From Trueperaceae bacterium (lineage in GTDB: Bacteria > Deinococcota > Deinococci > Deinococcales > Trueperaceae): DNA of 51,853 nucleotides. The position numbers and the translations under genes are program-made. Of this stretch, positions 20,550 to 27,153 are shown piece by piece. The stretch lies in contig JAABTL010000004.1 in the NCBI GenBank assembly GCA_011389865.1, positions 1 to 51,853 of the forward strand. Reading direction: 5' to 3'. The notes under the pieces are model-generated. The model searched no databases. It worked only from the letters and a program-made list of their open reading frames with translations, and was not told the DNA's origin. Numbering within the stretch: position 1 is the stretch's first letter; each line of letters begins with the position of its first letter.

Positions 20550-20651
20550 CGCCCTGGCCGCCCTGGCGTGCCGGGTTCCGTCTTCGCCGAGAACGCGGCG
20601 CAGCCTCCTACGGGGGCGTAGGTGGTGCGAGCCATGCGGCAGAACGAAGAT

Positions 20652-20674
20652 CGGCCCCGCCAACGGCGGGGCCG
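20652..20674 (-). terminator. Terminator of paralogue 2
   Basis: 10-bp perfect GC stem (20652-20661 with 20665-20674), 3-nt loop, 22 nt after the stop of paralogue 2 and followed on the minus strand by a moderately T-rich stretch. Confidence 0.65.
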
Positions 20675-20696
20675 ACGTGGTGGCTAGCCCTGGCGC

Positions 20697-21248
20697 TCAG
20701 TTGCCGAGGTAGACCAGCGTGCCGTTCGGGTCGGCGTTGACGACGGCGCGGTAGGCGACGCCGTCGGCGGTGAAGCCGAACGCCCGGCCGCTGGCTTCCG
20801 TCTCGCCGATCTGGGCCCCGATGGACGCGAGGTGTTCCATCAGCGTCGTCATGACCTTCTGCTTGTGGGTCTCTTCGAGGACGAAGATGACGCCGCCGGG
20901 GTAATCGTCGACGACCTTGATGCTGCACACGCAGCGGTCGAGCTCGTAGTCCTCGAGGGCGTTCTCCGGCAACGCGTCGACGTCGAACGCGGGGACGAAC
21001 ACGTCGCCGATGCGGCTCGCGGCCTCGTTGGTCACGACGACCTTCAGGCCGCCATCGAACTCGAAGCGCATGCCCATCGTCTCGACGATCTCGTCTTCGC
21101 CGTCGTCGTTCTCCTCCTCGAACTCGAGGTCGGCTTCGGCGCTGATGCGGATTCCGTTCGCTGCGACCGCGAAGGAGAGGGAGAACGTCAGCAGGCCGAT
21201 CAGGATGGCGAGCAGCCACCGCGTGGGGTTCTTACGGATGTGTTGCAT
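20697..21248 (-). CDS. Secreted protein of unknown function, paralogue 2
   Basis: 183 residues, same length as paralogue 1. Signal peptide MQHIRKNPTRWLLAILIGLL then SFAVAANG; acidic stretch ADLEFEEENDDGEDEIVE; VVVTNEAASRIGDVFVP; FVLEETHKQKVMTTLMEH; C-terminus RAFGFTADGVAYRAVVNADP. It differs from paralogue 1 by a two-cysteine insert (DRCVCSIKV, near residues 105-113). AAGGAG precedes ATG 21248. The two genes are not one operon: each has its own leader and terminator. Confidence 0.75.
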   Translation of the reverse strand: MQHIRKNPTRWLLAILIGLLTFSLSFAVAANGIRISAEADLEFEEENDDGEDEIVETMGMRFEFDGGLKVVVTNEAASRIGDVFVPAFDVDALPENALEDYELDRCVCSIKVVDDYPGGVIFVLEETHKQKVMTTLMEHLASIGAQIGETEASGRAFGFTADGVAYRAVVNADPNGTLVYLGN

Positions 21249-21339
21249 GCTGCGACTCCTTGTTCTGGGCGCCGCGCCGCAATCCGACGCGGCAGAGCGA
21301 AGACGATCGGGTGGCCGGGGCCTCGCGATTGCCTCATCC

Positions 21340-21397
21340 GGGCTACCACCTCCTCCGCCGTCAGTGTGGGGCACGGGCCGTGACACGACCGTGAGAC
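21340..21397 (-). promoter_or_regulatory. Conserved upstream block, copy 2
   Basis: Matches copy 1 (20492-20549) in sequence and in distance from the start codon, pointing to co-regulation of the two secreted paralogues. Confidence 0.5.
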
Positions 21398-21421
21398 CAG
21401 CGTGACGGTGGCGGGATGGCT

Positions 21422-21820
21422 TCAGTCTTCGTCGGGAACGAAACGCAGCGCGATGCCGTTGCTGCAGTAGCGCAGGCCGGTCGGCTCGGGGCCGTCCTCG
21501 AACACGTGCCCGTGGTGGGAGCCGCAGCGGGCGCAGTGGAACTCGACCCGCGGGTACCGCAGGAGGTAGTCGGTCTTCGTCTCGAAGGCGCCCGGCAGCG
21601 CGTCGTGGAACGACGGCCAGCCGCAGTGGGCGTCGAACTTCGTGTCGGACCGGTAGAGCGGGTGGCCGCAGGCGGCACACACGTAGGTGCCGGGCCGCCA
21701 CTCGTCGTTGAGCGGGCTGCTGCCCGGACGCTCGGTCGCCTCATGGCGCAGGACCTGGTACTGCTCGGGGGTCAGGCGCTCGCGCCACTCGGCGTCGTCA
21801 CGTGGGAGGTCGTCGGCCAT
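21422..21820 (-). CDS. msrB: Peptide-methionine (R)-S-oxide reductase MsrB
   Basis: Repairs the R-epimer of methionine sulfoxide in proteins. 132 residues: zinc cysteines C48/C51 (CAAC) and C96/C99 (CARC), catalytic C119 in LRYCSNG, and C66 in HCGWPSF as possible resolving cysteine. RYCSNG departs slightly from the common RYCINS. Starts 3 nt after the esterase stop as the last gene of a MarR-controlled redox-stress operon. Confidence 0.95.
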   Translation of the reverse strand: MADDLPRDDAEWRERLTPEQYQVLRHEATERPGSSPLNDEWRPGTYVCAACGHPLYRSDTKFDAHCGWPSFHDALPGAFETKTDYLLRYPRVEFHCARCGSHHGHVFEDGPEPTGLRYCSNGIALRFVPDED

Positions 21821-21823
21821 GAC

Positions 21824-22519
21824 TCAGGATACGCGGTCGCGGCCGGCCAGGCCGTGCACGTGGTCGGCGAACCAGGAGAGCTCGTCGGCGTTGACCGTGT
21901 GGGGCATCCCCGGGTAGATGCGGCTGGTCACCGACGCCCCCTGGGCGAGGAGCTGGCGGCCGCTGGCGTGGACGCGGCCCTCGGGGATGTGGGCGTCGAC
22001 GTCGGAGCAGCCGAGGAAGACGGTCGTGCCGTCGAGGCGCTCGGGGTAGCGGGCGGGGTCGACCTCGGCGCCGATCAGGCCGCCGGAGAGCGCGATCGCA
22101 CCGCCCCAGGCCCCACCGGCGCGGGCCACGTACTCGAGCGCCAGGCAGGCGCCCTGGCTGAAGCCGGCGACGATGATGCGTTCGCGCGGCACGCCCGCGG
22201 ACTCGAGTTCGCCGACCGCGCGGTCGACGACGGCGAGGGCGGAGCCCAGCCAGGGCTCGTTGCGCTCGACGGGTTCGAGGAAGCGCAGCGGGTACCACTG
22301 CGAGCCGACCGCGTCGGGCGCAAGGACGGTGACCGGGCCGGCGCCGCGGGCTTCGAGCTCGGGGGCGAGACCGAGGATGCCGGCCGCCGAGTCGCCGCGG
22401 CCGTGCAGGAGCACGATCGCGACGGGCGCCTCGCCCGGCGCCGGGCCCCAGCGCAGCACCGGCGCGTGCGCGTGGGGATCGGCGCCCGGGCGACTGGGTC
22501 GCAGGTCGATCCCGTTCAT
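21824..22519 (-). CDS. Phospholipase/carboxylesterase-type alpha/beta hydrolase (MhqD-like)
   Basis: 231 residues with the catalytic triad Ser121 (GFSQG), Asp175 (SDVDAHIP) and His207 (GMPHTVN), and oxyanion motif LLHGRGD. This is the family of MhqD, encoded beside MhqO in Firmicutes and induced by quinones. Its ATG overlaps the dioxygenase stop (ATGA). Substrate unknown. Confidence 0.88.
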   Translation of the reverse strand: MNGIDLRPSRPGADPHAHAPVLRWGPAPGEAPVAIVLLHGRGDSAAGILGLAPELEARGAGPVTVLAPDAVGSQWYPLRFLEPVERNEPWLGSALAVVDRAVGELESAGVPRERIIVAGFSQGACLALEYVARAGGAWGGAIALSGGLIGAEVDPARYPERLDGTTVFLGCSDVDAHIPEGRVHASGRQLLAQGASVTSRIYPGMPHTVNADELSWFADHVHGLAGRDRVS

Positions 22520-23535
22520 CGGGTCACCGCCGGGTCGACGGTCGCGGTCGGCGCGGCCGCGGGGGCACCGGCGGCAGCGGCCGGGCGGTCGGCGAGGTCG
22601 GGCAGCACCGCCTCGATGCGCGGCCGGAACGGCTCGAGCCATGGCGGCAGGATCAGCCGCTCGCCGAGCGCGGCGGGGTCCTCGTCGACGGCGAAGCCCG
22701 GCCCCTCGGTGGCGAGCTCGAACAGCACGCCCCCGGGCTCCATGAAGTACACGGAGCGGAACCAGAAGCGGTCGATCACCTCGGACGGGCGCCGGCCGGC
22801 GCGCTCGACCGCCTCGCGCAGGGCCGCCTGGTGCTCGTCGTCGGCGACGGTCCAGGCGAGGTGGTGGACGCTGCCGACGCCCCAGGCCCCGCGGCGTCCG
22901 TCCGGATCCTGGCGCACGTCGAGGATGCGGCCGGCGCCGCTGTCCGCGGGTCCGGGCAGCACGAAGCGCACCCAGCCGTTCTCCTCGCCGACGCGCTCGA
23001 ACCCCATGACCTCGGTCAGGAAGCTCTCGCTCGGCGCGATGTCGCGCAGCGGCGCGCGGGCGCCGTGGAGGCCGCGCACCTGCTCGGCGGCCGGCACGGG
23101 GCCTTCGTGCCAGGGCGTGAAGGCGAACGGGTCCGGGCCCTCGACGAGCGCGAGACGCAGGCCGTGGGGGTCGGCGAAGGGGAGGGCGCGCTCGCCGAAG
23201 CGCCGTGTGATCGGGTCGACGCGCACGCCGGCGGCGAGGAGCCGGGCCTCCCACGCCTCGAGGGTGCCTGGCGGCACCGTGAGGTAGGTCTCCTGCACCA
23301 CCCCGACGCCCGGCGTGCCGGGCTTGGCGTGGGCCCAAGGGAAGAAGGTGAGGTCGGTGCCCGGGTGGCCTTCCCCGTCGGCATAGAACAGGTGGTAGGT
23401 GGCGGGGTCGTCCTGGTTGACGCTCTTCTTGACGAGCCGGAGCCCCATGACGCCCTGGTAGAAGCGTAGGTTCTCGACGGGGTCGCCGGCGATGGCGGTG
23501 ACGTGGTGCAGTCCGATGGGTGGTTGGGTGTTCAT
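22516..23535 (-). CDS. Ring-cleaving dioxygenase, VOC family (MhqO/MhqA-like)
   Basis: 339 residues with two vicinal-oxygen-chelate modules. The metal ligands expected in this family are visible: His near residue 10 (GLHHVTAIAGD), His in VHHLAWTVAD and Glu in VLFELATEGPGF. The family opens hydroquinones or related aromatic rings, detoxifying quinone-generating compounds. The C-terminal ~25 residues are Ala/Pro-rich and dispensable-looking. ATG 23535 overlaps the marR stop. Confidence 0.9.
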   Translation of the reverse strand: MNTQPPIGLHHVTAIAGDPVENLRFYQGVMGLRLVKKSVNQDDPATYHLFYADGEGHPGTDLTFFPWAHAKPGTPGVGVVQETYLTVPPGTLEAWEARLLAAGVRVDPITRRFGERALPFADPHGLRLALVEGPDPFAFTPWHEGPVPAAEQVRGLHGARAPLRDIAPSESFLTEVMGFERVGEENGWVRFVLPGPADSGAGRILDVRQDPDGRRGAWGVGSVHHLAWTVADDEHQAALREAVERAGRRPSEVIDRFWFRSVYFMEPGGVLFELATEGPGFAVDEDPAALGERLILPPWLEPFRPRIEAVLPDLADRPAAAAGAPAAAPTATVDPAVTR

Positions 23536-24005
23536 GCGAGGGCCTCCTCGGGGGTGGCGGGGCGGGCGGTGCCGAGGCGCTTGGCGAGCTCGGCGAGGCG
23601 GGTGACGTCGGTGGGGTCGAGCGCGGCGAAGGCGTCGACGATGCGGTGCACGTGGGCCGGGTAGGCGCGTTCGATGCGGGCGCGGCCGGCGTCGGTGAGC
23701 GTCACGACGACGTTGCGGCGGTCGCCGGGGTCGCGCTCGCGGGCGACGAGTCCGTCGCGCTCGAGATGGTCGACGACGACGGTGACGTTGCCGCTCGATT
23801 TGAGGATCTTGCGGCCGAGCTCGCGTTGGTTCAGCGGACCGAGGTGCCAGAGCGCCTCGAGCACCCCGAAGCGGCTCGCCGTGAGTCCCTCGTCGGCCAG
23901 CGGGCGGTGGATGCGGGCGTCGACGGTGGCGAGCGCACGCGAGAGCTTGACGTAGGCGTCGAGCGCGCGTCGTTCTTCGTGGCTACCGCGGTGGCGGTTC
24001 GGCAT
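23532..24005 (-). CDS. MarR-family transcriptional regulator
   Basis: 157-residue winged-helix repressor. The DNA-binding part reads LTASRFGVLEALWHLGPLNQ, ELGRKILKSSGNVTVVVDHL and ERDGLVARERDPGDRRNVVV. No cysteine is present, so thiol sensing of the OhrR type is excluded; ligand sensing is likely. First gene of an overlapping four-gene operon with the dioxygenase, esterase and msrB, as in MhqR-controlled loci. ATG 24005 has GGAGGAG upstream; a consensus promoter with operator-like repeats lies 40-95 nt before it. Confidence 0.92.
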   Translation of the reverse strand: MPNRHRGSHEERRALDAYVKLSRALATVDARIHRPLADEGLTASRFGVLEALWHLGPLNQRELGRKILKSSGNVTVVVDHLERDGLVARERDPGDRRNVVVTLTDAGRARIERAYPAHVHRIVDAFAALDPTDVTRLAELAKRLGTARPATPEEALA

Positions 24006-24043
24006 GCGGGACTCCTCCGGTCACGGCTCGCGGCGTCGAGAAC

Positions 24044-24074
24044 GCTCGACATCGAACCGTTAGACATCGAGAGG
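24044..24074 (-). promoter_or_regulatory. Probable operator of the MarR regulator
   Basis: Two related sites, TCGACATCGA (24046-24055, a TCGA-NN-TCGA palindrome) and agacatcga (24062-24070), one and a half turns apart, lie over and just beyond the -10 and likely transcription start. The half-site TCGA resembles the CTCGA/TCGAG arms described for MhqR-type operators. Binding there would block the promoter. Confidence 0.55.
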
Positions 24075-24100
24075 TTAACGGGCCGGCCGCTCACCGTCAA
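24072..24100 (-). promoter_or_regulatory. Promoter of the marR-dioxygenase-esterase-msrB operon
   Basis: On the minus strand TTGACG (24095-24100) and TAACCT (24072-24077) are separated by exactly 17 bp. Confidence 0.7.
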
Positions 24101-24147
24101 GCGGTCGGGCGACATCCGACCCACCGCGTCCGCGCCCGGCGGACCGC

Positions 24148-24153
24148 TACGCT
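24148..24153 (+). promoter_or_regulatory. Candidate -10 of a leaderless transcript
   Basis: TACGCT lies 6 nt before the ATG at 24160, with no ribosome-binding site between. Confidence 0.45.
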
Positions 24154-24159
24154 GGGCGC

Positions 24160-24633
24160 ATGGACCACGTCCCGTCAGACACCGCGCCCGCTTGGCTCGA
24201 CGACTGGGTCCACGGCGACCCCGTCGCGCCCCCCGCTACCTGGGGCCGCCCCGGCCTGGCGCTCACGTTCAACCTGGAGTGCGCGGGCTGCGTCGGCCGC
24301 GCCGTGCCCTGGCTCAAGCGCGTCGCTCCGCGGGTGGCGGGTCACGGGGTGTTGCTCGCCGTCCACACCGCCTACGGCCATCGGACGCTGCCGCGCGACC
24401 AGGTGGTGCCGCAGCTCGCTCACTACGCCGCGGACTTCGCCGAGCTGCCCTTCCCGGTCGCTCTCGATCTCGACGGTGGCTGGGCGCAGGCGATGGGCGC
24501 CGAGGGCACCCCGCACTGGTTCGTGTGGGACGCCTCCGGCTCGCTGGTGCGCAGCGTCTACGGCTCGCAGGAGAACGCGCTCACGCGCCTGGGGTACGTG
24601 CTCGAGGACTGGGGCGTCGCGCTGGACGAGTGA
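24160..24633 (+). CDS. Thioredoxin-fold protein with CAGC motif
   Basis: 157 residues, cytoplasmic by lack of a signal peptide. The redox-active pair is C41/C44 in FNLECAGCVGRAVPWLKR, followed by a strand-helix pattern and the cis-proline-type loop AEGTPHWFVWD, as in TlpA/ResA-like proteins. Unlike those, no membrane anchor is present. It diverges from the marR redox-stress operon, so a disulfide or peroxide role is plausible but unproven. Confidence 0.75.
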   Translation: MDHVPSDTAPAWLDDWVHGDPVAPPATWGRPGLALTFNLECAGCVGRAVPWLKRVAPRVAGHGVLLAVHTAYGHRTLPRDQVVPQLAHYAADFAELPFPVALDLDGGWAQAMGAEGTPHWFVWDASGSLVRSVYGSQENALTRLGYVLEDWGVALDE

Positions 24634-24639
24634 CGCGGA

Positions 24640-25266
24640 TCAGGTCGCCTGCGGTACCTCCGGCCGGGGCAGGTCGAACAGGTCGCCCATCGCCGCGTAG
24701 CCGAGGCCGGCGAGGCGGGCGACGGGATCGAGTCCGCGCGCATCGACGCGGTGCGGCGGTGTGAACAGCGCGTCGTCGACCTGGACGTGCACGACGCGGG
24801 CGAAGATCACGTGGTTGGTCACGCCGCCGTCGTCGTTCTCGACCGGCACGATGCGGGTCACCCGCGCCTCGAGGTGCGCGTGCGCCTCGGCGACCCGCGG
24901 CGCGCGGACCACGCGGCTCGGCGCCGGGGTCACGCCCGCGAAGGCGTACTCGTCGTGGTCGGGTGCCGACTCGACCGAGCTGGCGTTCATCGCCTCGACC
25001 AGCTCGCGCGAGACGACGTTGACCACCAGCTCGCCGGTGGCGCGAACGTTGGCGAGCGTGTCCTTCTCGCGGCCGGCGCGGTTGCCGACCGATACGACGA
25101 CCGTGGGTGGGGCGGATGACACCAGGGCGAAGAAGGAGTAGGGGGCCAGGTTGACGGCGCCGTCGGCGTCGACCGTGCTGACCCAGGCGATCGGCCGGGG
25201 GACGACCAGGCCGGTCATGAGCAGGTGGCGGCTGCGGGCTTCGAGGGTGGTGGGATCGATCTCCAT
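24640..25266 (-). CDS. Flavin reductase-like, FMN-binding split-barrel protein
   Basis: 208 residues. RSRHLLMTGLVVPRPIAWVS, NLAPYSFFALVSSAPPTVVV, KDTLANVRATGELVVNVV and EYAFAGVTPAPSRVVRAPRV are the conserved stretches of the flavin-reductase domain family. Members reduce FMN or bind it for oxygenases or nitroreduction; the exact reaction is not evident. ATG 25266 lacks a Shine-Dalgarno sequence; TACCCT lies 6 nt upstream. Confidence 0.87.
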   Translation of the reverse strand: MEIDPTTLEARSRHLLMTGLVVPRPIAWVSTVDADGAVNLAPYSFFALVSSAPPTVVVSVGNRAGREKDTLANVRATGELVVNVVSRELVEAMNASSVESAPDHDEYAFAGVTPAPSRVVRAPRVAEAHAHLEARVTRIVPVENDDGGVTNHVIFARVVHVQVDDALFTPPHRVDARGLDPVARLAGLGYAAMGDLFDLPRPEVPQAT

Positions 25267-25272
25267 GGCGCG

Positions 25273-25278
25273 AGGGTA
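25273..25278 (-). promoter_or_regulatory. Candidate -10 of a leaderless flavin reductase transcript
   Basis: Minus strand TACCCT, 6 nt before the ATG at 25266. Confidence 0.45.
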
Positions 25279-25356
25279 CCGGGCGCCGGCGCGGCCCACC
25301 GTCGTCGGAACGGGCGCGGGCACGACCGCGTGCCCGGCGCCGGCGCCGGCAGGGTC

Positions 25357-25362
25357 TACGAT
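25357..25362 (+). promoter_or_regulatory. Candidate -10 of a leaderless aldo/keto reductase transcript
   Basis: TACGAT lies 6 nt before ATG 25369 with no ribosome-binding site; same spacing as the two neighbouring genes. Confidence 0.5.
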
Positions 25363-25368
25363 GGGGGC

Positions 25369-26403
25369 ATGAGTGACTCCTGGCCAGACCCCGAGCGATA
25401 CGACACGATGACCTACCGCCGCGTGGGCCGCAGCGGGCTGCACCTGCCCGCCGTGTCCCTCGGCCTGTGGCAGAACTTCGGCCACGAGGTGCCGCTCGAC
25501 GGCGTTCGCGCGATGCTGCGGACGGCCTTCGACCTCGGCATCATCCACTTCGACCTGGCGAACAACTACGGGCCGCCGCCCGGGTCGGCCGAGGAGCAGT
25601 TCGGCGAGGCGCTGGCCCGCGACTTCATGCCCTACCGCGACGAGCTGATCATCAGCACGAAGGCCGGCTACCGAATGTGGGACGGCCCTCACGGCGAATG
25701 GGGCTCGCGCAAGTACCTGCTCGCCAGCCTCGACCAGTCGCTCGACCGCATGGGTCTCGACTACGTCGACGTCTTCTACTCCCACCGCTTCGACCCCGAC
25801 ACCCCGCTCGAGGAGACGATGGGCGCGCTCGCCAGCGCCGTGCAGCAGGGCAAGGCACTCTACGTGGGCGTCTCGTCGTACTCCGCCACGAAGACCCGCG
25901 AGGCGGCCCGGATCTTGCGCGAGATGGGCGTGCCGCTGCTGATCCACCAGCCGTCGTACTCGATGCTCAACCGCTGGATCGAGCCCGATCTGCTCGATGC
26001 CATCGAGGAGCTCGGGGTCGGCGCGATCGTCTTCTCGCCGCTGGCCCAGGGGCTGCTGACCGACAAGTACCTCGGAGAGATCCCCGAGGACGCGCGCGGA
26101 GCGAAGGGCGTTCCCAGCTGGCGTCCCGAGTTCCTGCGGCCGGAGGTGCTGGAGCGCGTCCGGGCGCTCAACGACATCGCGGAGCGCCGCGGTCAGACGC
26201 TGGCCCAGATGGCGCTCGCCTGGTGCCTGCGCGACCCGCGGGTCGACTCGGTGCTGATCGGCGCGAGCAGCCCGCGCCAGATCGTGGAGAACGTCGCCGC
26301 GCTCGAGCGACTCGACTTCGCGGAGGACGAGCTCGCCGAGATCGATCGCCACGCCGCCGACAGCGGACTGAACATCTGGGCGCGCTCGCACCAGGCCGGC
26401 TGA
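25369..26403 (+). CDS. Aldo/keto reductase (YghZ/MgrA-like)
   Basis: NADPH-dependent carbonyl reductase of 344 residues with a TIM-barrel fold. The tetrad is Asp62, Tyr67 (FDLANNYGPPPG), Lys98 (ISTKAGY) and His139 (FYSHRFD). The phrase MWDGPHGEWGSRKYLLASLD and the C-terminal coenzyme site VLIGASSPRQIVENVAAL place it with the AKR14 group that reduces methylglyoxal and related aldehydes. Monocistronic with a terminator behind it. Confidence 0.92.
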   Translation: MSDSWPDPERYDTMTYRRVGRSGLHLPAVSLGLWQNFGHEVPLDGVRAMLRTAFDLGIIHFDLANNYGPPPGSAEEQFGEALARDFMPYRDELIISTKAGYRMWDGPHGEWGSRKYLLASLDQSLDRMGLDYVDVFYSHRFDPDTPLEETMGALASAVQQGKALYVGVSSYSATKTREAARILREMGVPLLIHQPSYSMLNRWIEPDLLDAIEELGVGAIVFSPLAQGLLTDKYLGEIPEDARGAKGVPSWRPEFLRPEVLERVRALNDIAERRGQTLAQMALAWCLRDPRVDSVLIGASSPRQIVENVAALERLDFAEDELAEIDRHAADSGLNIWARSHQAG

Positions 26404-26414
26404 GCTGGGTGCGC

Positions 26415-26440
26415 CTGGCAGCGCGCCTGCGCGCTGCCAG
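26415..26440 (+). terminator. Terminator after the aldo/keto reductase gene
   Basis: 11-bp perfect stem (26415-26425 with 26430-26440) and 4-nt loop, 11 nt after the stop codon; no strong T-run. Confidence 0.65.
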
Positions 26441-26490
26441 CCACGAACGGGCGGCCGCGGCGGTTGCGCTGCGGCGACCGCTGCTGCTGC

Positions 26491-26520
26491 TTGCGTTCCC
26501 CGACCCGGATGCGCTACGCT
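26491..26520 (+). promoter_or_regulatory. Candidate rplS promoter
   Basis: TTGCGT (26491-26496) and TACGCT (26515-26520), 18-bp spacing, about 90 nt before the start codon. Confidence 0.5.
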
Positions 26521-26610
26521 CCTTGGGCTTGGCCGTGGGGGGTCTCGTCTCCACGGCGTCGCGGCGCCCAAGCGCCGCCCTCCGCCTCCGCGCGGCCCCT
26601 GGAGATGACC

Positions 26611-27024
26611 ATGAAGTACAACAAAGGCGCCATCCTGCGCGCGATCGAGCAGCCCTCCATGCGTGACGACCACCCAGAGTTCGACACCGGCGACACGCTG
26701 CGCGTCGACTACAAGGTCGTCGAGGGCAACCGCACCCGCATCCAGGCGTTCGAGGGCGTCGTCATCGCCCGCAAGAACGGCCGCGGTGCCCGCTCCACCA
26801 TCACCGTCCGCAAGGTTTCTGGCGGCGAGGGCGTCGAGCGCGTGTTCCCGCTGCACTCCCCGCTGATCGCCGGCCTCACGGTGGTCAAGCGTGGCCGCAC
26901 GCGGCGCGCGAAGCTCTACTACCTGCGCGAGCTGCGCGGCAAGGCCGCCCGCCTCAAGACCGACGTCGGCCGCCAAGAGGCCGACCGCGCCGCGGCGCGC
27001 GCCGCCCGCGAGGCGAACGGCTGA
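26611..27024 (+). CDS. rplS: 50S ribosomal protein L19
   Basis: Large-subunit protein at the subunit interface. 137 residues: [55 protein letters not shown] and [20 protein letters not shown] are typical, followed by a basic/Ala-rich tail. ATG 26611 is chosen over ATG 26605 because GGAG (26601-26604) then sits 6 nt upstream. Found alone here, without the rpsP-rimM-trmD genes that usually precede it. Confidence 0.96.
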   Translation: MKYNKGAILRAIEQPSMRDDHPEFDTGDTLRVDYKVVEGNRTRIQAFEGVVIARKNGRGARSTITVRKVSGGEGVERVFPLHSPLIAGLTVVKRGRTRRAKLYYLRELRGKAARLKTDVGRQEADRAAARAAREANG

Positions 27025-27053
27025 ACGAAGGACGACCCCGGATCGCTGTTCCG

Positions 27054-27087
27054 AGCGCGTGCCTGCCCGAGAGGGCCGGCACGCGCT
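27054..27087 (+). terminator. rplS terminator
   Basis: 10-bp perfect outer stem (27054-27063 with 27078-27087) plus inner GC pairs, followed by tctcgtt; 30 nt after the stop. Confidence 0.7.
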
Positions 27088-27153
27088 TCTCGTTGGCGAC
27101 CTGGCCGCGTCGTCGGCCCGCGCCCGCCGACCGACGGTCCGGTCACATCCGCA

